Shown here: in pieces, positions 57,446 to 64,000 of the stretch
Layout: each line of letters begins with the position of its first letter
Position numbering within the stretch: the first letter of the stretch is position 1
Source of the DNA: Paenibacillus tianjinensis
GTDB taxonomy: Bacteria > Bacillota > Bacilli > Paenibacillales > Paenibacillaceae
Length of the DNA: 64,000 nt
Reading direction: 5' to 3'
Assembly (NCBI RefSeq): GCF_017086365.1
Contig: NZ_CP070969.1
Span: 5,146,001 to 5,210,000 of the forward strand
The notes under the pieces: generated by a model
The model's database searches: none
What the model saw: only the letters and a program-made list of their open reading frames with translations
Told to the model about the DNA's origin: nothing
Made by a program: the position numbers and the translations under genes

Positions 57446-57901
57446 CTAAGAAATCATCACTTGAATATCCAGTTCCCCGATTCCATCCATTAGAAGCGGG
57501 ATACTTAGTGCTCTACGCGGAAATACCGACATACTTTCGAGCTTCATCAGCTTCGGCGGGGTAATATCCACGGTTACTCCCTGATTGGATAGAATCGTAC
57601 TGGCATTGCCGCTGATCATATTGCCCAGCTCTGAAATCGCGCTCTGCCCCATTTCGTCCATCTCTGCAATCGGATAGCCGCCCATCATTGCCGATACGAT
57701 CTTGAGTGCCACCTGTTCAGCAATTCCAAAGACGATATCTCCGCTTAACTGACCTGTCATTCCCACTTGAATCCATATATGATTATCGATCAGTTCAATA
57801 TCCTTAATTCCCAGATTACCGGTGGATGGCGAGACTTGAATCACCTGCTCAATTACAATTCGTGCAGACTCTAGAAACGGATTAATTACTTCTGCTTTCA
57901 T
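57446..57901 (-). CDS. cheX: chemotaxis protein CheX-like CheY-P phosphatase
   Basis: 151 residues. The phosphatase signature E-x2-N appears as SAISELGNMISGNA, with the second DxG-rich part QVGMTGQLSGDIVFGI. CheX dephosphorylates CheY~P in motility signalling. No other chemotaxis genes lie nearby, so it is an orphan copy here. Weak GGGGA site upstream of the ATG. Confidence 0.9.
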   Translation of the reverse strand: MKAEVINPFLESARIVIEQVIQVSPSTGNLGIKDIELIDNHIWIQVGMTGQLSGDIVFGIAEQVALKIVSAMMGGYPIAEMDEMGQSAISELGNMISGNASTILSNQGVTVDITPPKLMKLESMSVFPRRALSIPLLMDGIGELDIQVMIS

Positions 57902-58234
57902 GAAAGTGCTGTCCCCCTCTACCAGGCTTTAGTCATATACCAAAAGTCCTAAGTAATAATGTTTAATTATACTTCATATATCGGCATTATTCACCAAAAA
58001 TTAATGCCCTTGTCGAATGAATTCTCAAGATAGTTTTTGCGGTGACATTGCCCTGCAGGTTGTAATCTCCTATAATTTAATCAAATACCAACATTCCGCG
58101 TAAGATACACCTGATTATTCCGGCAAAGCATACCCAGAAACCCTGCACAATTGCGGCGGTTCAGCACGGCTTCGAATAAGAAGACAACAAGAAAAAAGTC
58201 TTATTTTCCTGAGTAAAAATCAGCTTAGCCATCC
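57902..58234. other. gap between cheX and the LysR gene
   Basis: AT-rich, no gene. It must hold the cheX promoter and the far part of the LysR promoter; nothing else seen apart from a weak AAGACaacaagaaaaaaGTCTT-type inverted repeat near 58172. Confidence 0.4.
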
Positions 58235-58257
58235 TGTGAAAACGCCCGGTTTTCACA
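58235..58257. promoter_or_regulatory. palindrome upstream of the LysR gene
   Basis: TGTGAAAAC, 5-nt centre GCCCG, GTTTTCACA: perfect 9-bp arms, 50 bp before the LysR start and just before a TTATAC-like -10. Probable autoregulatory site. Confidence 0.6.
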
Positions 58258-58307
58258 TTATACAAATAACCAGCGACACGATTCGGTAGGCCAAAGGGGG
58301 CAAGTCC

Positions 58308-59210
58308 ATGAACATTAGCCAGCTGGAAACACTGATCACGATCTCCAAAACCATGAGCTTTCGCAAGGCAGGCGAACTGCTTAATCTGACCCAGCCGGCA
58401 GTTTCGGCACAAATAAAGAGCCTTGAGGAAGAGTTCAAGACGCAGCTCGTTGACCGGAATCAGCCGGTTACCTTAACCGACAGGGGCAAAGTGTTCCTTA
58501 CGCATGCAGAGCAGATTGTAAGTATTGTGGAGGAATTGAAGCAGCGTCTGGCCGATTTGGAGGAGAACCCCCAGGGGCATATTATTCTCGGGACAACAAC
58601 CTCCATTGCCATTCAGATTCTGCCGCGCATCCTGTCTTATTTCCAGGACCAGTTCCCGCATATCAAAACTTCGATTTCATCGATGTCCTCATCGCAGATT
58701 TATCAGCATGTGGAGAATGGCCTGGTGGATGTCGGCATCGGCTATCTGATCGGGCAAAGTCCGGGTATGACTACCTCCGTCCTTTATTATGACACCTTTG
58801 AACTGGTAGTATCACCTAGGCATCCGCTGGCCCAAGTCAAATCTGCAGGCATTGAAGCCCTCGGCAAAACACCGCTCATTCTGCTGTCGCCAGACACCGT
58901 CGGCCGCAAATTTGTTGATGAGGTGCTCGCTAAGCACGGCATTCAGCCGCAGGTCATCATGGAGCTGACGAGCAGTGAGGAAGTCAAGCGGATGGTCGAG
59001 CTGGATCTTGGCGCAGCGGTAATCTCCAAGCAGTCCGTTACGGCCGAAGTCCGGAGCGGCACACTCAAAATCGTCCCGATTATCGAGCTCGAGGTCACGC
59101 ATCCTGTCGGGGTCATTACCAAATCAGGCAAATACGTCAATTCCGCCATGCGGCAGTTCCTGAGCGATCTGAAAGGCATGCCGGAGACCCAGTTTATCGG
59201 TTCTGAGTAA
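58308..59210 (+). CDS. LysR-family transcriptional regulator
   Basis: 300 residues. N-terminal winged HTH (QLETLITISKTMSFRKAGELLNLTQPAVSAQIKSLEEEF), linker helix, then the periplasmic-binding-like effector domain (GHIILGTTTSIAIQILPRIL onward). Binds a small-molecule inducer. Its own promoter carries the palindrome at 58235-58257. The next gene, hisJ, starts 56 bp later on the same strand and may be co-transcribed, but no metabolic link is evident. Confidence 0.93.
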   Translation: MNISQLETLITISKTMSFRKAGELLNLTQPAVSAQIKSLEEEFKTQLVDRNQPVTLTDRGKVFLTHAEQIVSIVEELKQRLADLEENPQGHIILGTTTSIAIQILPRILSYFQDQFPHIKTSISSMSSSQIYQHVENGLVDVGIGYLIGQSPGMTTSVLYYDTFELVVSPRHPLAQVKSAGIEALGKTPLILLSPDTVGRKFVDEVLAKHGIQPQVIMELTSSEEVKRMVELDLGAAVISKQSVTAEVRSGTLKIVPIIELEVTHPVGVITKSGKYVNSAMRQFLSDLKGMPETQFIGSE

Positions 59211-59266
59211 ACAGCATCATTTGCTGCTATCGTACACACACTATGGCCAAAGGAGATGTTCCACTC

Positions 59267-60076
59267 ATGAAGTTTGATCTGCATACCCATCATTTCCGCT
59301 GCGGCCATGCCGACGGAAGCATCCGGGATTATATAGAGGCGGGGATCGCCGCCGGTCTTAGCGTTATTGGCATTTCCGATCACACGCCTTATTTTGCCAG
59401 CCCTTCCGAGCAGGCATTTCCCCGTATTGCAATGGCCAAATCGGAAATAGCGAATTACGTAGATGAAGTATTGTCTCTGCAAAAAGAATATGCCGGCACC
59501 ATTGATGTCCTGCTTGGCATCGAATCAGACTATTTTCCCCAGCATGCTGAACTGTACCGGACCACGCTGGCCGCCTACCCCTTTGACTATATCATAGGTT
59601 CGGTACATAACGTCGAGGGTGACAGCATCTTCAATAAGAGCCGCTGGAAAAAGCTCGGGCCGAAGCAAATGCACGCGGTCAAAGCAGAGTATTACCGGCT
59701 GATCACCGAATCTGCCCGCAGCGGTATGTTCCAGATTCTCGGACATATTGATGCCATGAAGGGGAACTATCCAAACTTCTCGCAGATCCCGGCAGCCCCT
59801 GAGATTGACGAGTGCCTCCGTGTCATCGGCGAATGCGGTGTAGCGATTGAGATCAACACCTCAGGCGGTACCAAGCTGTGCGGCGGCTGGTATCCGTCTG
59901 ATGATATTCTGGAGCGCGCCCTGCATTTCGGTGTAGAGGTCAGCTTCGGCTCCGATGCGCATAAGCCTTCAAGGGTTGCAGATCAGCAGGGGGCAGTGGC
60001 CGCCCGTCTCAAGGAAATCGGGTTTACGCACTGGGTCTACTATAAGCAAAAAGAAAAACAGACTGTAGCACTCTAG
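59267..60076 (+). CDS. hisJ: histidinol-phosphatase, PHP type (HisJ/HisK family)
   Basis: 269 residues. PHP metal motif FDLHTHHFRCGHADGSIRDYI, then IGISDHTPY, LLGIESDYFP, YIIGSVHNVEGD, LGHIDAMKG and SFGSDAHKPSRV, matching the metal-ligand order of HisJ. Removes phosphate from histidinol phosphate in histidine synthesis. ATG 59267 is preferred, with AAAGGAG ~11 bases upstream; ATG 59243 lacks a site and adds eight residues. Terminator at 60088. Confidence 0.88.
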   Translation: MKFDLHTHHFRCGHADGSIRDYIEAGIAAGLSVIGISDHTPYFASPSEQAFPRIAMAKSEIANYVDEVLSLQKEYAGTIDVLLGIESDYFPQHAELYRTTLAAYPFDYIIGSVHNVEGDSIFNKSRWKKLGPKQMHAVKAEYYRLITESARSGMFQILGHIDAMKGNYPNFSQIPAAPEIDECLRVIGECGVAIEINTSGGTKLCGGWYPSDDILERALHFGVEVSFGSDAHKPSRVADQQGAVAARLKEIGFTHWVYYKQKEKQTVAL

Positions 60077-60087
60077 ATGGGAAATAC

Positions 60088-60127
60088 AAAAGCCTCCGCC
60101 TGCAGGAACTTGCAGACGGAGGCTTTT
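60088..60127. terminator. bidirectional terminator between hisJ and the nitroreductase gene
   Basis: AAAAGCCTCCG/CGGAGGCTTTT around an 18-nt loop containing a small CTGCA/TGCAG helix; T or A runs on both sides. Confidence 0.88.
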
Positions 60128-60188
60128 GTTGAGAGTAGCCCATCCATTCATATGGAATTGCGGCCGTCAACCATGGCGGTGCTTATTG

Positions 60189-60935
60189 TTATTTCTGCAG
60201 ATTATCGCTGGTAAAGCCCTGCTGCGGGAGTGTCCGCCCGGCGTCACCGTACTGCGGATTCATGGCATAGAAATGGGCGATCGTGGCACTCCAGTCCCGC
60301 TCCGTCAGGCCCAGGTCTTTAAGGTACTCCCGGTATGCCTTGTTGTATTCCTCGATGCTCCCCCGCAGGTCCGGATTGTAGTACTCCTCATGATACACCG
60401 CCTCCAGCGGAAGACGCGGCTTCTTGGGCAGCTCTTCACCAGGGTATCCGACGCACAGGCCGACTACCGGAAATACATACTCCGGCAGCTGCAGAAGCTC
60501 AATCACGCCTGCCGTATTGCGGCGGATTCCGCCGATGGGAATGATGCCAAGGCCCAGGGATTCGGCAGCGGCCACCGCACTCTCCAGCGCGATTCCCACA
60601 TCCACCGCCCCGACGAGCAGCGCATCCACATCACCGGCTGACTCGAACGGCTGCCCCTCCAGCTCGCCGGCTAATTTAGTTCGGTAAAAATCCATACAGA
60701 ACACTAAAAATACCGGTGCATCAGCCACGTGCTTCTGATTCCCGCTCAGCACCGACAGCTGTTCTTTACGCTGCTCATTCTGCACGGCAATAACCGTTAC
60801 CTGCTGCCCGTTGACCCAGGATGGGGCCGATTGCGCAGCTTCGATAATGAGTCTCAGCTTATCCGCTTCCACCGGCCGCTGCTCATATTTGCGGAACGAA
60901 CGGTGGTTGTTCAAGGTTCTTAGCACTTCATTCAA
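60189..60935 (-). CDS. nitroreductase family protein (NfsA/FRP-like)
   Basis: 248 residues from a TTG start with GGGAGG ten bases upstream; a longer frame to 60995 has no site. FMN-binding features: NHRSFRKYEQRPV at the N-terminus, QSAPSWVNGQQVTVIAV, ESLGLGIIPIGGIRRN, and VVGLCVGYPGEEL. NAD(P)H-dependent reduction of nitro compounds, quinones or flavin. No operon partner. Confidence 0.9.
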   Translation of the reverse strand: MNEVLRTLNNHRSFRKYEQRPVEADKLRLIIEAAQSAPSWVNGQQVTVIAVQNEQRKEQLSVLSGNQKHVADAPVFLVFCMDFYRTKLAGELEGQPFESAGDVDALLVGAVDVGIALESAVAAAESLGLGIIPIGGIRRNTAGVIELLQLPEYVFPVVGLCVGYPGEELPKKPRLPLEAVYHEEYYNPDLRGSIEEYNKAYREYLKDLGLTERDWSATIAHFYAMNPQYGDAGRTLPQQGFTSDNLQK

Positions 60936-61138
60936 AGTATGAATACCTCCCGAATGTGAAATAAACGTACAACATGTCCATTTATCATACCCCAATGAAC
61001 TCAGGGACCGCCAGTCTCCGGGGATATACGCAAAAAAATGGACCCGATTCCTCGGGTCCCAGCAGCAGTTATATTTTCAAAAGGGGGTCATGTACTTAGT
61101 TTAACCGGACACTGTTAGAGTTTGATAACGGCTTTATT

Positions 61139-61681
61139 TCAATTGTGTAACAAAGTGAATACTTTCATTACATCGCCGGAGCCATCGGCCATTGGCAGAA
61201 TACGCTCGAGCGCCAGCCCGTTCTTGAGCATGACCCGCTCGCTTCTCAGGTTATCGCCGCGGCAGCGTCCCTCTACCTTAGCCAGTCCAAGCTCCTGCCG
61301 TGCATAGCTCAGCAGCAGTCCGACTGCTTCGGTAGCGAGCCCTGCTCCCCAGCTGTCCGGATGCAGCATATAGCCAAGCACGGCTTTGCCTTCATGCCGG
61401 TTCCAGTTCTGCAGGGAGACCGTTCCAATCAATTCCTCCCCGCCTTTTGGATAGATGCCGGCATGCAATGCGCAAGGATCATATGCATAGATCAACCGGT
61501 GCACCAGTTTGTCCAGCACAGCCTTCTGGGAGCCGGCTCCGCAGCGCAGCACAATATGCGGCTGTACCCCGGGGTGCGAGAGAAGTTCCAGCAGCCTGCC
61601 GGCTTCGGCGGGCTGCATCGGCCTCAATTCAACCGCTGTTCCTTGTTGGGCGATCAATGATATGGATTCGTAAGTAATCAT
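61139..61681 (-). CDS. GNAT N-acetyltransferase, RimJ/RimL-like
   Basis: 180 residues from ATG 61681, which has AGAGGGG upstream; the frame extends to 61729 without a better site. GTVSLQNWNRHEGKAVLGYML, the acetyl-CoA loop HPDSWGAGLATEAVGLL, and GDNLRSERVMLKNGLALE are the RimJ/L set. Acceptor unknown. Confidence 0.9.
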   Translation of the reverse strand: MITYESISLIAQQGTAVELRPMQPAEAGRLLELLSHPGVQPHIVLRCGAGSQKAVLDKLVHRLIYAYDPCALHAGIYPKGGEELIGTVSLQNWNRHEGKAVLGYMLHPDSWGAGLATEAVGLLLSYARQELGLAKVEGRCRGDNLRSERVMLKNGLALERILPMADGSGDVMKVFTLLHN

Positions 61682-61772
61682 ATTTTCCCCTCTTCTCTGC
61701 AGCTGATGGTTGAAGTTCGTTGAGCCCATTCTGTCATCAAGCAGCGGACAGCGGATATGCTGTCACCCTCCG

Positions 61773-62705
61773 CTAGGCCCGGCGCAGGGTGAACACGGTT
61801 AGCTCCGGCCTGCACAGCAGCCTGAAAGGCATATAGGTTTCGCCGAAACCTCTGTTCACATAAACCGGCATTGCTTTTTTCGCGGTGTAATATAATCCGT
61901 TTATGTATTTCTGCGAGCCGTAAGGGGTGTATGCCGCTCCGACAAAAGGCAGGCGGATCTGGCCTCCATGGCTGTGTCCGGACAATTGCAGATGGAAGGG
62001 GTAGCTTTCCGCAGTATCCGCATAATCCGGCTCATGCATAAGCAGCACCGTGAACGTATCATCCGGTATAGCTTTCAGCGCAGCTTCAGGATCAGGAGCA
62101 CTCTTCAGCATGTCTTCAAGGCCCGCAACCGCGATCCTCGCACCGCCCTGCCGGATCAGATAGGACTGATTCCTTAGCACGACAAAACCGGCGGATTGCA
62201 ATAAGCGGGTTAACAGCTCTGTGTTTTTATAATCATGATTGCCAAAAATCGCGTATTTACCCAGCGGGGCCGTCAACTCTGCAAGCACAGCTACAGAATC
62301 CTCCAGGTCTTCGGCATTGCTGTCTACAATATCTCCGGTGAAGCAGATGATATCCGGCTTTACTTCCTTAATATGCTTCACGAGGCGTTTCACATCATGT
62401 GCATCTTTATTGAAGCCCAGATGAACATCGCTGAAATGAACCAGCCGGATCCCGGAAAAAGCGGAAGGAAGCTGCTTCAGGGCCAGCTCCAGCTTCGTAA
62501 CCTCAAGCCAGTTGGGCTCTCCCTGCCAGACATAACCGCTTGTAAGCAGCCCTGCACCAAACACTGTGGCCGCTCCCCTGGCCAGGAACTGGCGGCGGGT
62601 TATTTTGCGTCCCTTTTCCGGTACAGGAGCGCTATAACGGCCGCTTCCGTCTGCCGGATTTGTTTGTTCATGATTGGGAGAAGTCCCGGGCGATCCTGTA
62701 TTCAT
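61773..62705 (-). CDS. Tat-exported metallophosphoesterase (YkuE-like)
   Basis: 310 residues. A twin-arginine signal follows a 33-residue polar lead: ITRRQFLARGAATVFGAGLLTSG. The phosphoesterase motifs are HFSDVHLG, FTGDIVDS, FGNHDY, LLMHEPDY and LSGHSHGGQ with metal ligands intact. Close in design to Bacillus YkuE, a Tat substrate of the cell wall. AAAGGAG lies nine bases before the ATG. Thirty bp downstream of the K+ channel gene on the same strand, possibly co-transcribed. Confidence 0.92.
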   Translation of the reverse strand: MNTGSPGTSPNHEQTNPADGSGRYSAPVPEKGRKITRRQFLARGAATVFGAGLLTSGYVWQGEPNWLEVTKLELALKQLPSAFSGIRLVHFSDVHLGFNKDAHDVKRLVKHIKEVKPDIICFTGDIVDSNAEDLEDSVAVLAELTAPLGKYAIFGNHDYKNTELLTRLLQSAGFVVLRNQSYLIRQGGARIAVAGLEDMLKSAPDPEAALKAIPDDTFTVLLMHEPDYADTAESYPFHLQLSGHSHGGQIRLPFVGAAYTPYGSQKYINGLYYTAKKAMPVYVNRGFGETYMPFRLLCRPELTVFTLRRA

Positions 62706-62734
62706 AGGGAGATTCTCCTTTCTTAACTTGATTA

Positions 62735-63466
62735 TTAGTTTGTTGGATCAGACTGTGCTGACTTCTCTTTCTCTTTCTCTTCTTCTATCTCCTCCTGCTT
62801 ATTTTCAACGGCATTCTCTATATTTACTTCAATCGCAGCCTCAATCTCTTCCTCCGTGCCCGAACCGAGGATTTTGCGGAACAATCCCAGCATGGACAGG
62901 GCATAAGCCACCGTAATGAAGCTGAAGCTGATCTGCATAACGACCACCAGCCGCGAGGTATTATCCGTCGGAGCCACATCCCCATACCCCACTGTCGTAA
63001 AGGTAGCCACACTAAAGTATAGAAAGGTAATCAGCTGGCTGAGCAGATCAGCACCGAGCCCCTGCCCTTGGAAGGAAGACTGTCCAAACAGTTTATATAT
63101 GGATGTATATACAACCGTAAAAAAAATAATGCAGGTGAAGGCTGCGATGCTGATGCGGACCAGCGTTTGCTGCATTCTTACTTCTTTGCTGTTCGACTGC
63201 TTAATTTCATGGAAGATAAACAGGATATAGAACAGAACAGAGGCCAGTACAAAAAGTAAAATCAGCCCCCGCAGTCCGCGGGTACCCGGCACAATCGCCC
63301 CGAGGTCAATCCAATTCAGCAAATCCTCGACCGAAATCAGCACGTAAATCAGGATTGGCGCGAGCAGCACCGCTTTGCCCATCCAGCTTAACTTCATCCG
63401 GTAAAACCACAACGACAGCAGGATAATAATTACAGCTGCATTGAAGGTCCATATCCAAAAGTCCAT
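62735..63466 (-). CDS. two-pore-type bacterial potassium channel
   Basis: 243 residues. Four N-terminal hydrophobic segments, then a pore region with the selectivity filter TVGYGDVAP (in FSVATFTTVGYGDVAPTDN), a last span, and a highly acidic/basic C-terminal tail (EEEIEAAIEVNIEN ... EEIEEEKEKEKS). Layout of a voltage-sensor-like Kv or KvAP-type small channel, but no clear Arg-rich S4 is seen. AGGAG nine bases before the ATG. Confidence 0.88.
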   Translation of the reverse strand: MDFWIWTFNAAVIIILLSLWFYRMKLSWMGKAVLLAPILIYVLISVEDLLNWIDLGAIVPGTRGLRGLILLFVLASVLFYILFIFHEIKQSNSKEVRMQQTLVRISIAAFTCIIFFTVVYTSIYKLFGQSSFQGQGLGADLLSQLITFLYFSVATFTTVGYGDVAPTDNTSRLVVVMQISFSFITVAYALSMLGLFRKILGSGTEEEIEAAIEVNIENAVENKQEEIEEEKEKEKSAQSDPTN

Positions 63467-63534
63467 GGCTTTACACTCCTGTCCGTGTGGCCTGCGGGCT
63501 CACTTCCCATTCTCTCCGTTAGTCCCGCCGCTCG

Positions 63535-64000
63535 TTATGCGGCCTCATCCGGACGGGAGGTCACGGTGATCCGGCATTCTTCATCCGGTGTCTCATGATA
63601 CGCGCGCGCAATACCTTTATCCGCAATATCCCTACGGCTGACCCGGCGCAGACTGAAGGTCACCTCAACCGCCCGGGTGAACGGGAAGGGTTCAAGCAGC
63701 AGTGTAGATGCATCCTGCCATTCTGCCGTAATTACCCGTCCTGAGGTAAAGCTGAAATCCTCGCTGCCCGAAAAACCGTCCGTCCACCAGGGATGCTCCT
63801 CGGATTTGGGGCTCCCCGGTTCATTCAGTCCCAGATACAGCGACAAATCGTCACAGAACTGCAGCAGCCTGGCATCGTAATACAGCTCTGCCTCGCCAAT
63901 CGGATCAGCGTTCTGTTCCAGCTCCCGGTGAATGCGCGCTCTGCGTTCCGCTTCATCCTTCAGATAGTTGTTGAGCTCCGGATTATCCTCGCCGGATACC
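63535..64000 (-). CDS. DUF3891-like protein (C-terminal part, cut by the window)
   Basis: At least 154 residues; the N-terminus lies beyond the right edge. ELYYDARLLQFCDDLSLYLGLNEPG is the segment I associate with DUF3891; the rest is beta-rich (GSEDFSFTSGRVITAEW, AVEVTFSLRRVSRRDI). Function unknown. The frame is open to the edge, so no start is called. Confidence 0.65.
   Translation of the reverse strand, partial: VSGEDNPELNNYLKDEAERRARIHRELEQNADPIGEAELYYDARLLQFCDDLSLYLGLNEPGSPKSEEHPWWTDGFSGSEDFSFTSGRVITAEWQDASTLLLEPFPFTRAVEVTFSLRRVSRRDIADKGIARAYHETPDEECRITVTSRPDEAA

Overview
The window looks like a chromosomal piece of a Paenibacillus-type endospore-forming Firmicute. Supporting signs are strong AGGAGG ribosome-binding sites, a small Spo0E-type phosphatase, a YjcZ-type sporulation peptide, a YheC/YheD ATP-grasp protein, two CgeB-like glycosyltransferases, EcsA/EcsB, and a giant decapeptide-repeat protein of a kind I associate with Paenibacillus. 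Most of the window is GC-balanced and tightly packed, with many ATGA/GTGA start-stop overlaps. No rRNA, tRNA, CRISPR array or prophage was seen.

Layout. 1-5611 (minus): surface-polysaccharide operon with a GT4 enzyme carrying an Arg-rich tail, WecB, an FnlA/CapE-type dehydratase, an RmlD-like reductase, an epimerase and a GT2. The middle trio suggests synthesis of a UDP-2-acetamido-2,6-dideoxy-L-hexose. 5960-8212: two CgeB-like glycosyltransferases. 8231-10077: a 51-bp tandem-repeat array split by an IS3-family element. 10135-15734: Spo0E-like gene, a WsfD-like membrane protein plus LTA-synthase-like pair, and an ECF sigma/anti-sigma pair. 16118-18072: a YtrA-type GntR/ABC operon with its promoter and operator visible. 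18648-20194: an amidohydrolase under a purine riboswitch. 20291-27366: an AT-rich island holding a RiPP cluster, consisting of six tandem Cys-rich precursor peptides, a radical SAM/SPASM maturase broken by an IS256-family insertion, a peptidase, an ABC exporter, an acetyltransferase and a lipoprotein. 27641-30644: acetyltransferases and a four-gene operon of small helical or basic proteins. 30838-34098: sugar-nucleotide and GT2 operon. 34520-36916: ABC-2 transporter. 36954-38601: IS4-family element inserted exactly into a terminator hairpin. 38632-45717: 1626-residue decapeptide-repeat protein, YheC/D-like protein and phosphatidylserine decarboxylase. 45822-64000: mostly housekeeping and regulatory genes (gpmA, AraC, a MocR lacking its PLP lysine, aminotransferase, yjcZ, ecsAB, DEAD-box helicase, SDR, cheX, LysR, hisJ, nitroreductase, metallophosphoesterase, K+ channel, partial DUF3891).

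How the parts fit. The polysaccharide genes, CgeB-like enzymes, GT2 operon, repeat protein and YheC/D-like protein together suggest building a glycosylated outer (probably spore) surface. This is inference from gene families and neighbourhood. The best candidate for an under-described system is the six-precursor Cys-rich RiPP locus at 21335-27366. Its maturase can be restored in frame by removing the IS and one copy of its 8-bp duplication. Other strong observations are the ON-type, guanine-pocket purine riboswitch at 20041-20133, the 140-decapeptide fibre-like protein, and the MocR regulator with Asn in place of the catalytic Lys.
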